DNA from: Abyssibacter sp036156195
Lineage (GTDB): Bacteria > Pseudomonadota > Gammaproteobacteria > Nevskiales > OUC007
Direction: 5' to 3'
Assembly (NCBI GenBank): GCA_036156195.1
Contig: JAYZUZ010000007.1
Location: 189,913 to 253,912, forward strand
DNA: 64,000 nt
The notes beneath the pieces are model-generated. The model worked only from the letters and a program-made list of their open reading frames with translations, did not search any database and was not told the DNA's origin. This document shows positions 33,491 through 41,994 of the stretch, one piece after another. Positions within the stretch are counted from its first letter, which is position 1, and every line of letters starts with the position of its first letter. A program made the translations under genes and the position numbers.

Positions 33491-36229
33491 ATGGACACCC
33501 TGCACCCCACACTGCCCGCGCAGACACTGCGGCGGCTGCAATGGGCGCTGGCATGCTCCGGTGCGGGCACATTGCTGTTTCAGGCGATCTGGTTTCGCCA
33601 GTTGGGCTGGGCCCTGGGCAACACGGTCATGGCCGCCGCCGCCACACTCGCCGCCTTCATGCTGGGGCTGGCGCTCGGCGCGGGGTTGGCGATCTGGTTC
33701 GCCGGCCGCGTCAAACGCCCGGTACAGATCTTTGTCATCGCTGAGACACTCGTCGCTCTGACGGGCACGGGGACGGCGGTGCTGCTGTCGGGGCATTGGC
33801 CCAGCATTGCGTCCTGGCTGGGCGCCTTGCTGGAGCAACCGGTGCTGCTGCAGTCCGCGCGGTTCTGGCTGGCGGTGGGCCTGCTGACACTCCCGGCCGT
33901 TGCGATGGGCGTGGGCCTGCCCTTGCTCACCTGCCTCTGGAATCACCACCCGCGATTGGGCCCCGTACTCGGCCGGCTGTATGCCGCAAACACGGGCGGA
34001 GCGATGTTGGGGCTGGCGGCCGCTGAGCTACTGCTCATCCCCATGCTGGGCATGGTCAACAGCCTGATCGCAGCCGCCCTGCTACTGCTTAGCTCCGCGC
34101 TGCTCGCCCTGCCCCTGCGCCGGCTTGCCGATCCGGCCGACCAGGCACCTCCCGCCGGCACCGCCACCCAGGTGGCGCCGGATCCGCAGGAGCAGCCGAG
34201 TCATCCCTGGCTACTGTGGCTTATCGCCGCCGGCCTGGGCTTGCTCATGCTGGCCGTCGAGATCACGGGTTTTCGACTGCTTAGTCTCCAGCTCGCCGGG
34301 ACGTCCAGAGACCTGGCGCTGGCCATTGTCGTCGTCTTGATGGGGCTCGCCCTTGGAAGTCGGCTGGCTGCAAGCTGGACCCAGCGTCACCCGCATGCCA
34401 GTGAAGGCATCGCGCTGGTCACCGGCGGAGCGGCAGCGAGCTGGCTGGCCGGCGTAGGGCTGGCGAGTCTCGGCGCGTCACTGGAGCCGGCCTGGGCCCG
34501 TTGGCTCGTGTCCGTACCGGGCTTGCTGCTTCCGGTATCACTGTGCTCGGGCGTGCTGATGACGCTACTGGCGGAGCGGCTGCGTCGCGATGGTCTGACC
34601 TCAGGCATCGCCAGCAGCCAGTTGTTGGCCGCCAATGCCGCAGGGGCTGCCGCGGGCGCCGCCTTGACCGGGAGCCTGCTCCTGCCCAGCCAGGGCCCGG
34701 TGATGCTGGCTGTAGCCGTGGTCATCGGGTTTGTCATGCTGTCGCTGATCGCGGCCGTGGGCAGTAACCGGCGGGTCCAGTGGCTTGCAGCCGGCTTGGC
34801 GCTACTCATCGCGGCCATGGGCGTGCGCAGCCTGCCAAGCCTGGTGGACCAACAGGTCATGCTGGCAGCCAAACCCTTCGTGGACGCCGACCGGGCCGAG
34901 CGTATCGCGCTCGTGCATGGCCGCAATGAAACCCTGCAGCTACTGCGATCCGACTTTCTCGGTGAGCCCAGCACCTGGCGCTTGGTCACCGGTCGCTACT
35001 CCATGAGCAGCACAGCCCGGGACTCCGAGCGCTACATGGCCTTGTTCGCTTGGTGGGGTCTGGCCTTACAGCAGGCCCCGGAGAAAAGCCTGCTCATTTC
35101 CTATGGCCTGGGGACGACAGCACGATCGCTGCTGGCCGATCCACGTGTGCAACAACTGGATGTCGTCGACATTTCGCCCGAGACCTTCGCGCTCGCCAGC
35201 GACATCCACACCCTGGACCCCATGGACGACCCGCGCACGCAGGCGCATGTCACGGATGGTCGGTTCTTTCTAGCGGCAGGCACAGAGCGCTACGACCTCA
35301 TCACCGGCGAGCCGCCACCGCCCAAAATGGCCAGCATCGTCAATCTCTATACCCAGGAGTACTTTCAGCAGATGCGACGCCGGCTATCGGACACCGGCGT
35401 GGCCACGTACTGGCTGCCGGTCGACCAGCTGACGCCGCAATCCGCCAAGGCAATCACGGCCGCTTTTTGCAATGCCTTCGACGATTGCCTGCTGGCGGCC
35501 GGCAGCCACTACAACTGGATACTCATCGGTCCACCGGCGGTTCCCGCCCCGGACCTGTCACCCTGGGATCGCCGCGCGTCTCTTTATCTGCTCCGGCGCG
35601 CGGGGATCGAATCACCGGCCATGCTGTGGACAGGCTTTCTGGCCGACGCCAACCAGCTACGCGCGTGGACTGGCGACACCCCGCCGCTCACCGATGCACG
35701 GCCTGGCCGGCTCCAGCTACGCAGCCCCACGGCCCAGGAGCTACTGGACTACGCCGACTGGGCAGCGCCTTCGGTCGCACGCCAGCGCTTTTTTGCTTCG
35801 GACTGGGTGAACGGCGCATTGACGAGTCGTCAGCAGCAGGCAGTCGCCGAACTCTGGGACTGGCAGCCCGTGCTCAACGGCTTCGTGCATGACGCCCCCA
35901 TTGCTTTGGTCGATGGCATCTTGGATACCGACCTCATCACCCCCGTGCTCTGGGGCTTGGGCAGCGGCTGGAATGAGCAACGCATCGCAGGCAAGCCGGA
36001 ACTGACACCAGACTCCGAGATCGACCGGGCACGGCAAGCCTTCCACCGGGGCGTGGGGCATCTTGCGCGGCGCGAACCCGACCGCGCCAAGCAGCAGTTT
36101 CTCCGGGCACTGGAGGCAGACTGGCCGCGCGCCCGTGAACTCGCCGTCTATGCCGCCTGCCGCGCCGGGCAAAAGGATGCCGCAGGGGACATTGCCGGCC
36201 CTGCCCGCTACGCGTTTCGCTGCTGGTAG
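33491..36229 (+). CDS. membrane protein fused to spermidine-synthase-like domain
   Basis: 912 residues. The N-terminal ~460 residues contain at least ten hydrophobic spans of the MFS-like type (FQAIWFRQLGWALGNTVMAAAATLAAFMLGLALGAG). The C-terminal part has a spermidine-synthase-like Rossmann fold: SLLISYGLGTTARSLL, LDVVDISPETFALA, DGRFFLAAGTERYDLITGEPPPP, EYFQQMRRRLSDTGVATYW. The catalytic Asp of true SpeE is replaced within ITGEPPPP, so aminopropyl transfer is doubtful. A C-terminal helical repeat follows. The 235-bp leader is GC-rich and has a 7-bp hairpin (33285-33311) without a recognised riboswitch. Confidence 0.82.
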   Translation: MDTLHPTLPAQTLRRLQWALACSGAGTLLFQAIWFRQLGWALGNTVMAAAATLAAFMLGLALGAGLAIWFAGRVKRPVQIFVIAETLVALTGTGTAVLLSGHWPSIASWLGALLEQPVLLQSARFWLAVGLLTLPAVAMGVGLPLLTCLWNHHPRLGPVLGRLYAANTGGAMLGLAAAELLLIPMLGMVNSLIAAALLLLSSALLALPLRRLADPADQAPPAGTATQVAPDPQEQPSHPWLLWLIAAGLGLLMLAVEITGFRLLSLQLAGTSRDLALAIVVVLMGLALGSRLAASWTQRHPHASEGIALVTGGAAASWLAGVGLASLGASLEPAWARWLVSVPGLLLPVSLCSGVLMTLLAERLRRDGLTSGIASSQLLAANAAGAAAGAALTGSLLLPSQGPVMLAVAVVIGFVMLSLIAAVGSNRRVQWLAAGLALLIAAMGVRSLPSLVDQQVMLAAKPFVDADRAERIALVHGRNETLQLLRSDFLGEPSTWRLVTGRYSMSSTARDSERYMALFAWWGLALQQAPEKSLLISYGLGTTARSLLADPRVQQLDVVDISPETFALASDIHTLDPMDDPRTQAHVTDGRFFLAAGTERYDLITGEPPPPKMASIVNLYTQEYFQQMRRRLSDTGVATYWLPVDQLTPQSAKAITAAFCNAFDDCLLAAGSHYNWILIGPPAVPAPDLSPWDRRASLYLLRRAGIESPAMLWTGFLADANQLRAWTGDTPPLTDARPGRLQLRSPTAQELLDYADWAAPSVARQRFFASDWVNGALTSRQQQAVAELWDWQPVLNGFVHDAPIALVDGILDTDLITPVLWGLGSGWNEQRIAGKPELTPDSEIDRARQAFHRGVGHLARREPDRAKQQFLRALEADWPRARELAVYAACRAGQKDAAGDIAGPARYAFRCW

Positions 36230-36230
36230 T

Positions 36231-37565
36231 TCAGGCGCCGTCTTTGCTTGCGCGCCCCACCAGGTCACGCAGGCTGCGCTGGCCCAACGCCTCGCGGATG
36301 GCTGACTCGTAGGCACGAATCTCTCCGCGTACAGCACTGCCCATGGCCGGCGTAGCCTTGTCATCAGGCTCGTCCGCACGATCAGAACGCACCGTCTCGA
36401 TGATGTCGGCCAGCAACAGGTTGTCCAGGTCACGGGCTGGCAGCAAGGCCATGGACGCGCCTTCGATCTCCACCAACAGGCCGGCGGCCACCAGCCGGTC
36501 CACGACAGAGAACACCGCCTCGGGTCGTTCACCCGTTTCGTTGGCCAGTTCGGTCGCTGGCATGGGAGGCGCTCCCGTGACGAATCGCTGCGCAATCAGT
36601 GACATCAGCTGCAACGCCAGATGCTCCCGCGTGCGATTGCCGACGAAACTGCCGGTCGTGCTGGGTCGGATGTAGTTGGGATACTGCAGTAAGAACGCCA
36701 TCTGACAGCCGATCAGCAGAATGAGCCAGCCGACATAAAGCCAGATCAGCAGGAACAGCAGCAGCGCAAAACTGGAGTAGACCGCGTTGTAGGTCGTCGC
36801 CGATGCCGCGAACTCCGCGAAAGCGAGGCTGGCGGACTCCCACATCAGCCCGGACAACAGCGCGCCCCCAATGGCCGACCCCAGGCGCACCCGCGTGTTG
36901 GGGATGAAGGCGTAGAGAAAGGTGAATGCTGCTATCACCAGCAGATAGGGCACGAATCGACCGGCAAAGGCGATGAGGCTGCCCAGCGGCTCGAGATGCG
37001 TCAGATGGTCCAGAAAGGTATTCGTCGAGGCGGTTGCCGTCACGCCCACTGCCGAAAAGACCAGCACCGGGCCGACAATGAGTACCGACAGGTAGTCACC
37101 AAACCGGCGAGCAAGCGGCCGTGTGCGCTCGATGCGCCAGATCCGGTTAAAGCTTTTCTCGACCTTTTGCAGCATCGAGACTGCCGTGTAGAACAACAGC
37201 AAGATGCCGAAGAAACCCAGCACCCCGACACGGATGTTCTCCACAAACCCGATGACGGTTTCGGTGAGCTCGACTGATTTGTCGCCCAGAGGAGCGAGCA
37301 GCCGCAGCAGCACGGGCTCCATGGAGTTGTGGACGCCCAGAGCCTTGAGCACGGAAAACGACAAGGCCAGCAGTGGCACCAGCGACAGCAGGGTTGTGTA
37401 GACCAGGCTCATGGCCCGCATGGACAACTCGCCGCGCGACAATTCACGCAACAGGGCCGCCGCAAGCTGGGCGGCGCGCAGGCCCGTCCGCTGCCACCAG
37501 GGCCAATGGGGATCGACGCTGCGCCAGAGCACCGCCTGCAGTTGCTGCTTAAGCTGATCGGTCAT
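36231..37565 (-). CDS. YihY/BrkB-family membrane protein
   Basis: 444 residues with six membrane spans in the YihY core (RAMSLVYTTLLSLVPLLALSFSVLK, FYTAVSMLQKVEKSFNRIWRI, LYVGWLILLIGCQMAFLLQYPN). This family includes BrkB and the misnamed RNase BN; the function is not established. A C-terminal ~120-residue cytoplasmic part resembles a winged-helix module (ATELANETGERPEAVFSVVDRLVAAGLL) ahead of an acidic/helical tail. Start ATG at 37565. Divergent from the POT transporter gene. Confidence 0.88.
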   Translation of the reverse strand: MTDQLKQQLQAVLWRSVDPHWPWWQRTGLRAAQLAAALLRELSRGELSMRAMSLVYTTLLSLVPLLALSFSVLKALGVHNSMEPVLLRLLAPLGDKSVELTETVIGFVENIRVGVLGFFGILLLFYTAVSMLQKVEKSFNRIWRIERTRPLARRFGDYLSVLIVGPVLVFSAVGVTATASTNTFLDHLTHLEPLGSLIAFAGRFVPYLLVIAAFTFLYAFIPNTRVRLGSAIGGALLSGLMWESASLAFAEFAASATTYNAVYSSFALLLFLLIWLYVGWLILLIGCQMAFLLQYPNYIRPSTTGSFVGNRTREHLALQLMSLIAQRFVTGAPPMPATELANETGERPEAVFSVVDRLVAAGLLVEIEGASMALLPARDLDNLLLADIIETVRSDRADEPDDKATPAMGSAVRGEIRAYESAIREALGQRSLRDLVGRASKDGA

Positions 37566-37643
37566 GGGCGACACTGTACCGAAGCCAGACACCCGACACC
37601 GCCTGTACAGCACAGAGCGGAGATTCCGAATCTGGAGCATTTT

Positions 37644-37671
37644 TTGCTCGTGGCACACCAACACGCATAAT
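37644..37671 (+). promoter_or_regulatory. candidate promoter of POT transporter gene
   Basis: TTGCTC (37644-37649), 16-bp spacer, CATAAT (37666-37671). Just upstream lies a palindrome AGATTC-C-GAATCT (37621-37633). Confidence 0.4.
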
Positions 37672-37717
37672 CACGCCATCGCCGTGCAATGCGGCCTCCC
37701 TCTTCCAACAAGACTCC

Positions 37718-39307
37718 ATGACTCAAACAAACAATCGGATGCCCGTTGGCATCCCGTACATTATTGGTAACGAACTGGCCGAGCGCTTCAGCTACTACGG
37801 CATGCGCGCCATTCTCGTCGTCTTTATGACCCAGTACCTCGCCATGTCCAATGCCGAGGCGACGATCTGGTATCACGAATTTTCGATCGCGGTCTACGCA
37901 ACGCCCTTTCTGGGTGCCTTGCTGTCCGACATTTTTCTGGGCAAGTACCGCACGATCATCCTGCTCTCGCTGGTGTACTGCGCAGGCCATGTCGTCCTGG
38001 CTGTCAACGAAACCCGCGAAGGGCTTGCACTCGGCCTTGGGCTCATCGCCATGGGCTCGGGCGGGATCAAGCCCTGCGTCTCGGCCCATCTGGGCGATCA
38101 GTTCCAGGCCGATAAGAGTCATCTGCTCGAACGGGTTTATGGCTATTTCTATCTCTCGATCAATGTCGGCGCCTTTGTATCGACCCTGCTGACGCCCTGG
38201 TTGCTGGAGTCCCTGGGCCCCAACGTCGCCTTCGGCATACCCGGTCTACTGATGTTTCTGGCCACGTTCATCTTCTGGCTGGGTCGTGACCGCTTCGTCT
38301 CCATCAAGCCGGCCGGCCGACGCTTTTTCGCAGAAGCGTTTGCTGGCGACGGCTTGCGTGCCATGGGCAAGCTTGCGGTGATTTACTTCGGCTTTATCGC
38401 CTTCTTCTGGTCGCTGTTCGACCAGACCGCTTCGACCTGGGTCATCCAGGCCCAGGACGGATTGATGGACAAGACCATCAACCTGGGCTTTACCAGCTTC
38501 ACGCTGCTGCCTTCGCAGATTCAGGCCATGAACCCTCTGTTCATCCTGCTGTTGGTGCCCACCTTTACCTTTCTGATCTACCCCTTTGTCCGGCGCTATG
38601 TACGCGTTGCACCCATGCGTAAGATTTGCGCGGGCCTCTTCCTGGCGGCCAGTTCGTTCTTCCTCATCGGCTGGGTGCAGGCCGGCATGGACGCCGGAGA
38701 GTCACGCTCCATCGGCTGGCAGTTCCTGGCCTACCTCATCCTCACCGCTGCAGAGGTGATGGTCTCGATCACCGCGTTGGAGTTCGCCTACACCCAGGCC
38801 CCGAACGCGATGAAGTCGTTTCTGCTGTCGTTTTATCTGCTGTCGGTGTCACTGGGCAATGTGATTACCACCGTGGTCAACCACGCCATCATCGAGCCGC
38901 TGACGCCCACCGCCATCGAGACCGGTGCCGACACCCGCGTGTTGTTTGATGACATCAGTGGTTTTCAGGTCGGCCAGAAGATCGACATCACCGGCGAATC
39001 GGGTGCCGTCATCATCGCGGCCGATGGCAGCGAACAGGCACTGGGCGGCACGTATCTGGTGGAGTCGATTGACCCGGACGCCGGCGCGCTGATTCTGATG
39101 AACGTGCAGCGCGAACACATCCAGACCCGTGGCGTTGTTGCGGATGCGGCGAATGTCTCGACCTACACCCTCTCCGGCGCCAACTACTTCTACTTCTTTG
39201 CGTGGCTCACTGTGGCTGCGGCAGCGTTGTTCATGGTGGTCTCACGTTTCTTCACCGAGAAGCAGTACATCCAATCCCTGGATGACGCGGAGAACGCCCC
39301 CGCGTAA
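37718..39307 (+). CDS. POT-family proton-dependent oligopeptide transporter
   Basis: 529 residues. The N-terminal ELAERFSYYGMRAIL holds the POT motif ExxERFxYYG for proton coupling and peptide binding; GSGGIKPCVSAHLGDQF and the FYLSINVGAFVSTLLTPW block are the PTR2 signature. Between the penultimate and last membrane spans (about residues 391-486) there is a soluble Ig-like or beta-rich insertion that ordinary POT carriers do not show at that site. Imports di- and tripeptides with protons. Confidence 0.93.
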   Translation: MTQTNNRMPVGIPYIIGNELAERFSYYGMRAILVVFMTQYLAMSNAEATIWYHEFSIAVYATPFLGALLSDIFLGKYRTIILLSLVYCAGHVVLAVNETREGLALGLGLIAMGSGGIKPCVSAHLGDQFQADKSHLLERVYGYFYLSINVGAFVSTLLTPWLLESLGPNVAFGIPGLLMFLATFIFWLGRDRFVSIKPAGRRFFAEAFAGDGLRAMGKLAVIYFGFIAFFWSLFDQTASTWVIQAQDGLMDKTINLGFTSFTLLPSQIQAMNPLFILLLVPTFTFLIYPFVRRYVRVAPMRKICAGLFLAASSFFLIGWVQAGMDAGESRSIGWQFLAYLILTAAEVMVSITALEFAYTQAPNAMKSFLLSFYLLSVSLGNVITTVVNHAIIEPLTPTAIETGADTRVLFDDISGFQVGQKIDITGESGAVIIAADGSEQALGGTYLVESIDPDAGALILMNVQREHIQTRGVVADAANVSTYTLSGANYFYFFAWLTVAAAALFMVVSRFFTEKQYIQSLDDAENAPA

Positions 39308-39382
39308 ACCATGTGTTTCGGCGACGGGGCCAGCCAGCCCCGTCGTCGGAAGCCACTGCTGAATTCCGACCAGCGGCCACAA

Positions 39383-39397
39383 TGTTGCACTGCAACA
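39383..39397. promoter_or_regulatory. TGC-rich palindrome O1 upstream of phasin promoter
   Basis: TGTTGCA-C-TGCAACA, a perfect 7-bp inverted repeat ending 2 bp before the -35 box. The TTGC-N3-GCAA pattern is like TGC-rich sites reported for the PHB-responsive repressor PhaR. Confidence 0.6.
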
Positions 39398-39399
39398 TA

Positions 39400-39428
39400 T
39401 TGACACTCCCCAGCGTCGCCCCTATGAT
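39400..39428 (+). promoter_or_regulatory. strong sigma-70 promoter of the phasin gene
   Basis: TTGACA (39400-39405), a 17-bp spacer and TATGAT (39423-39428), a near-consensus promoter. The expected start is about 39435, some 60 nt before the GTG codon. Confidence 0.8.
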
Positions 39429-39458
39429 GCAGTGCACCAAATGTTGCAGAGCAGCATT
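39428..39458. promoter_or_regulatory. TGC-rich palindromes O2/O3 at the phasin transcript start
   Basis: TGCAGTGCA (39428-39436) overlaps the -10 box, and AATGTTGC-N3-GCAGCATT (39440-39458) lies just after the start site. With O1 they bracket the promoter, the layout expected for repression. Confidence 0.5.
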
Positions 39459-39493
39459 TGCACGCCACACCGATCCTGAGGAGGAATTCAACA

Positions 39494-40030
39494 GTGGAAA
39501 TTCAAGTCGTCATCAATGACGTAAAGGGCAAGGCCGAGACGTATGCGGTTCAGGCCCAGGACGTGTTCAAGACCTCCGTCGAGGTCGCCAAGCAGGCTAA
39601 CGGTATCGTGGTTGGCAGCGTGCAGACGCTGGCCAAGACCGAATCCGCTGCCGCCAAGGATTTGTACGAAGCGGCACTGGCCAGCTTCGAAAAGGCCAAG
39701 AAGGCCGGCGTGAAGGCTGTTGCCAACCAGCCGGTCGAGTACCTGCCGAATGGCAAGGACCGCATCGTCACCGCCTACTCTGATTCCGTGAAGGTCGTCA
39801 CCAAGGCCCGCACCGATCTGGAGAAGGTCTTCGAAAAGGGCTTTGACACCATTCAGGTCCAGCTGGGCCTGAAGAAGCCGGCCCCGAAGAAGCGCGCCAC
39901 CGCTGCCAAGAAGGCCCCGGCCAAGACCGCCGCAACCAAGAAGGCTGCGACGGGCACGAAGACCACGGCCAAGCGCACGACCGCAACGGCCAAGAAGACC
40001 ACCGCCAAGGCGACGACGACCAGCGCCTAA
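39494..40030 (+). CDS. phasin-like protein with histone H1-like tail
   Basis: 178 residues from a GTG at 39494 behind GAGGA. The N-terminal ~125 residues are an amphipathic helical phasin-like region (VFKTSVEVAKQANGIVVGS, LYEAALASFEKAKKAGVKAVANQPVEYLP, VVTKARTDLEKVFEKGFD). The last ~50 residues are Lys/Ala/Thr repeats (AKKAPAKTAATKK, AKRTTATAKK), similar to histone H1 and to the DNA-binding tail of Pseudomonas PhaF. Phasins coat polyhydroxyalkanoate granules, and PhaF also tethers granules to the nucleoid. No phaC or phaZ is in the window. The promoter has PhaR-like sites. Confidence 0.75.
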   Translation: MEIQVVINDVKGKAETYAVQAQDVFKTSVEVAKQANGIVVGSVQTLAKTESAAAKDLYEAALASFEKAKKAGVKAVANQPVEYLPNGKDRIVTAYSDSVKVVTKARTDLEKVFEKGFDTIQVQLGLKKPAPKKRATAAKKAPAKTAATKKAATGTKTTAKRTTATAKKTTAKATTTSA

Positions 40031-40082
40031 TCCGGTCGGGACTTCCGGTTGGAACGCGTCGTGCTAGACATGACGCAACTCG

Positions 40083-40111
40083 AAAGGGGGAGTTTCCGAA
40101 CTCCCCCTTTT
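40083..40111 (+). terminator. intrinsic terminator after the phasin gene
   Basis: Perfect 12-bp stem AAAGGGGGAGTT / AACTCCCCCTTT with loop TCCG, followed by T and a short T-run. Confidence 0.9.
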
Positions 40112-40134
40112 GCCTTTTGACAGGAAGACACGAG

Positions 40135-40479
40135 ATGCATCCCACGATTCCCCAGCGTGTGAGAGACATCGCAGAGATCGTCACCGACGCAGGTCATACG
40201 GTTTTCGGCACTGCCGCCGAGCTGTTCTGGGTCGAAGTCGATGCACTCAGCGGACACCGTAGTGCCTTGCGTGAGCGCCTGGATGTTCTGCGCAGCAGCG
40301 AGTCCGCTTCGGACATGCTGACCCGCCAGGTCGATCTGCTTCCCGAATCGGCTCGACGGCTGCGCCGTACCCGTATGGAGCGACAGCACACGCTGTCCAA
40401 ATTCTCTGACGCCACACGTGAACTCGGCTGGCGCCTGCGTCAGAGCCTCCGCCCCTCCACGCCCGCGGACGCAGACTAG
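40135..40479 (+). CDS. small hypothetical helical protein
   Basis: 114 residues from the ATG at 40135, preceded by CAGGAAG. Not recognised. It is entirely helical and charged (VRDIAEIVTDAGHTVFGTAAELFWVEVDALSGHRSALRERLDVL), with amphipathic helices of phasin-like character. It begins 24 bp past the phasin terminator, so it could be a partial read-through partner of the phasin gene or have its own promoter. Confidence 0.6.
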   Translation: MHPTIPQRVRDIAEIVTDAGHTVFGTAAELFWVEVDALSGHRSALRERLDVLRSSESASDMLTRQVDLLPESARRLRRTRMERQHTLSKFSDATRELGWRLRQSLRPSTPADAD

Positions 40480-40497
40480 CGCCCACCCGGGGTCAGC

Positions 40498-40809
40498 CTA
40501 GGTGTCGGACTCCGGCTTCTTGCTGCTCCGCCGACGTGATCGACGCGGTCGTGCGGCTTCGGCCTCGCCCTCCGGGTCAATATCATCGGCGGCCCGCGCA
40601 AAGGCCGTGGCCAGCACCCGCTGCCAGGCGCGTCCACCGCGCTCGACATTCTCCCGAACAAAGCTCGAAGGGTCGAAGTTTTCGGCCGACGAGCTCATGC
40701 GTTCACGCACGTATTTGATGATGTCTTCCTGAATCCCGACCACGTCGGGCAGGCCCAGAAAGGAGCGCAGCTCCTCCGGCTTGACGTCGATTTCGATTTT
40801 GATGATCAC
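40498..40809 (-). CDS. DUF6489-like small protein
   Basis: 103 residues from a GTG at 40809. The N-terminus MIIKIEIDVKPEELRSFLGLPDV resembles DUF6489, and the C-terminal third is basic (RPRRSRRRSSKKPE). The protein lies 36 bp after the NAGGN peptidase stop on the same strand, so it may be the fourth gene of that operon. Function unknown; the family name is a memory-based assignment. Confidence 0.6.
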   Translation of the reverse strand: MIIKIEIDVKPEELRSFLGLPDVVGIQEDIIKYVRERMSSSAENFDPSSFVRENVERGGRAWQRVLATAFARAADDIDPEGEAEAARPRRSRRRSSKKPESDT

Positions 40810-40845
40810 GCTGCGCCACCCCCACGGTGTGGTTGTTGTTGAGGC

Positions 40846-41982
40846 CTACTCGGCCTCCGCTTCGTCCTGCTCCAGTGTCTGCTCGGGAAAGCCCTCCAGG
40901 GGGGCCAGTTCCTCACGGTCACGAAGAAACGTCGGCCGGCTCTGAATGTACAGCGCCAGCAGCTCGGCCAGCGACCGCAGAGAATGCAGGTGCGTGCGTT
41001 CATAGCCGTGCGAGGCATCGACACCAAAACACAGCAATGCGGTGCGAATGTCGTTTCCGGCCTCGATGGCCGAGGCGGAGTCCGAGCGGTAGTAGCGGAA
41101 CACGTCGCGCTGGTAGCGCACCTCATGCTCCTCACAGATTTCCGTCAGCTTGCGTGTCAGGTGGTAATCAAACGGCCCCACCTGATCCTTGATGGCAATG
41201 GTGACGCCGGTTTCCTTCGAGTTCTGTCCCGGTGCTGGCGTGGCGTTGTCGATGGTCACCATCTCGGCCACGTCCTGGTGCAGGACCGCCGAGGCACCGT
41301 AGCCCACTTCCTCTGAAATCGTGAACAGCAGGTGGCAATCCACCGGCGGGCGCACACCCGATTCGACGATGGCCTTGGTGGCGGCCAGCAGGGCCGCGAC
41401 ACCCGCCTTGTCATCCAGATGACGGGAATTGATGAAACCGGATTCCGAGATTTCAGGGTTCGGATCGATGGACAGGAAATTGCCGATCTGGATGCCCAGC
41501 TTGCGCAGATCCGCCTCGTTGTAAGCGAACTCATCCACCCGCAACTCCAGGTTATCCCAACTGGTGGCCTGGGTATCGACTTCCTCATTAAAGGTGTGAC
41601 CGGAGGCCTTGAGGGGCAGAATCGTGCCGCGCAGCTTGCGTCCATCGTCGAGCAGAATGGAGCAGCGGGCGCCTTCGGCGAACCGCGCGGACCATGTGCC
41701 GATAGGCGTCACCTCCAGCCGGCCATTGTCCTTGAAGGCACGCACCATGGCGCCGATGGTGTCCAGATGGACCACCACGGCCCGGTCCGGGCTGCTCACA
41801 TCGCCGGCGATGGTCGCGCGGATGGCGCCCCGACGCGTGAGTTCCAGGGGCACACCCAGACGTTCCAGCTCCTTACCCACGTAGGTCGTGATCTCGTCGG
41901 TAAAGCCCGTGGGGCTGGGGATGTTGAGCATTGTCAGCAGATGCTCGCGGAGATACTCGTTGTCGATCGGCAGTCGTTTCAC
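40846..41982 (-). CDS. NAGGN-system M42 family peptidase
   Basis: 378 residues. An M42 aminopeptidase fold with the metal-binding residues VVHLDTIGAM, HLDDKAGVAAL, EEVGYGAS and a late HSLRSLAELLAL. In other proteobacteria this peptidase accompanies asnO and ngg of the N-acetylglutaminylglutamine amide osmoprotectant pathway, and is thought to recycle or trim NAGGN; that function is from genomic context. It starts 12 bp after the ngg stop. Confidence 0.88.
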   Translation of the reverse strand: MKRLPIDNEYLREHLLTMLNIPSPTGFTDEITTYVGKELERLGVPLELTRRGAIRATIAGDVSSPDRAVVVHLDTIGAMVRAFKDNGRLEVTPIGTWSARFAEGARCSILLDDGRKLRGTILPLKASGHTFNEEVDTQATSWDNLELRVDEFAYNEADLRKLGIQIGNFLSIDPNPEISESGFINSRHLDDKAGVAALLAATKAIVESGVRPPVDCHLLFTISEEVGYGASAVLHQDVAEMVTIDNATPAPGQNSKETGVTIAIKDQVGPFDYHLTRKLTEICEEHEVRYQRDVFRYYRSDSASAIEAGNDIRTALLCFGVDASHGYERTHLHSLRSLAELLALYIQSRPTFLRDREELAPLEGFPEQTLEQDEAEAE

Positions 41983-41994
41983 AATGTGTGTCCT

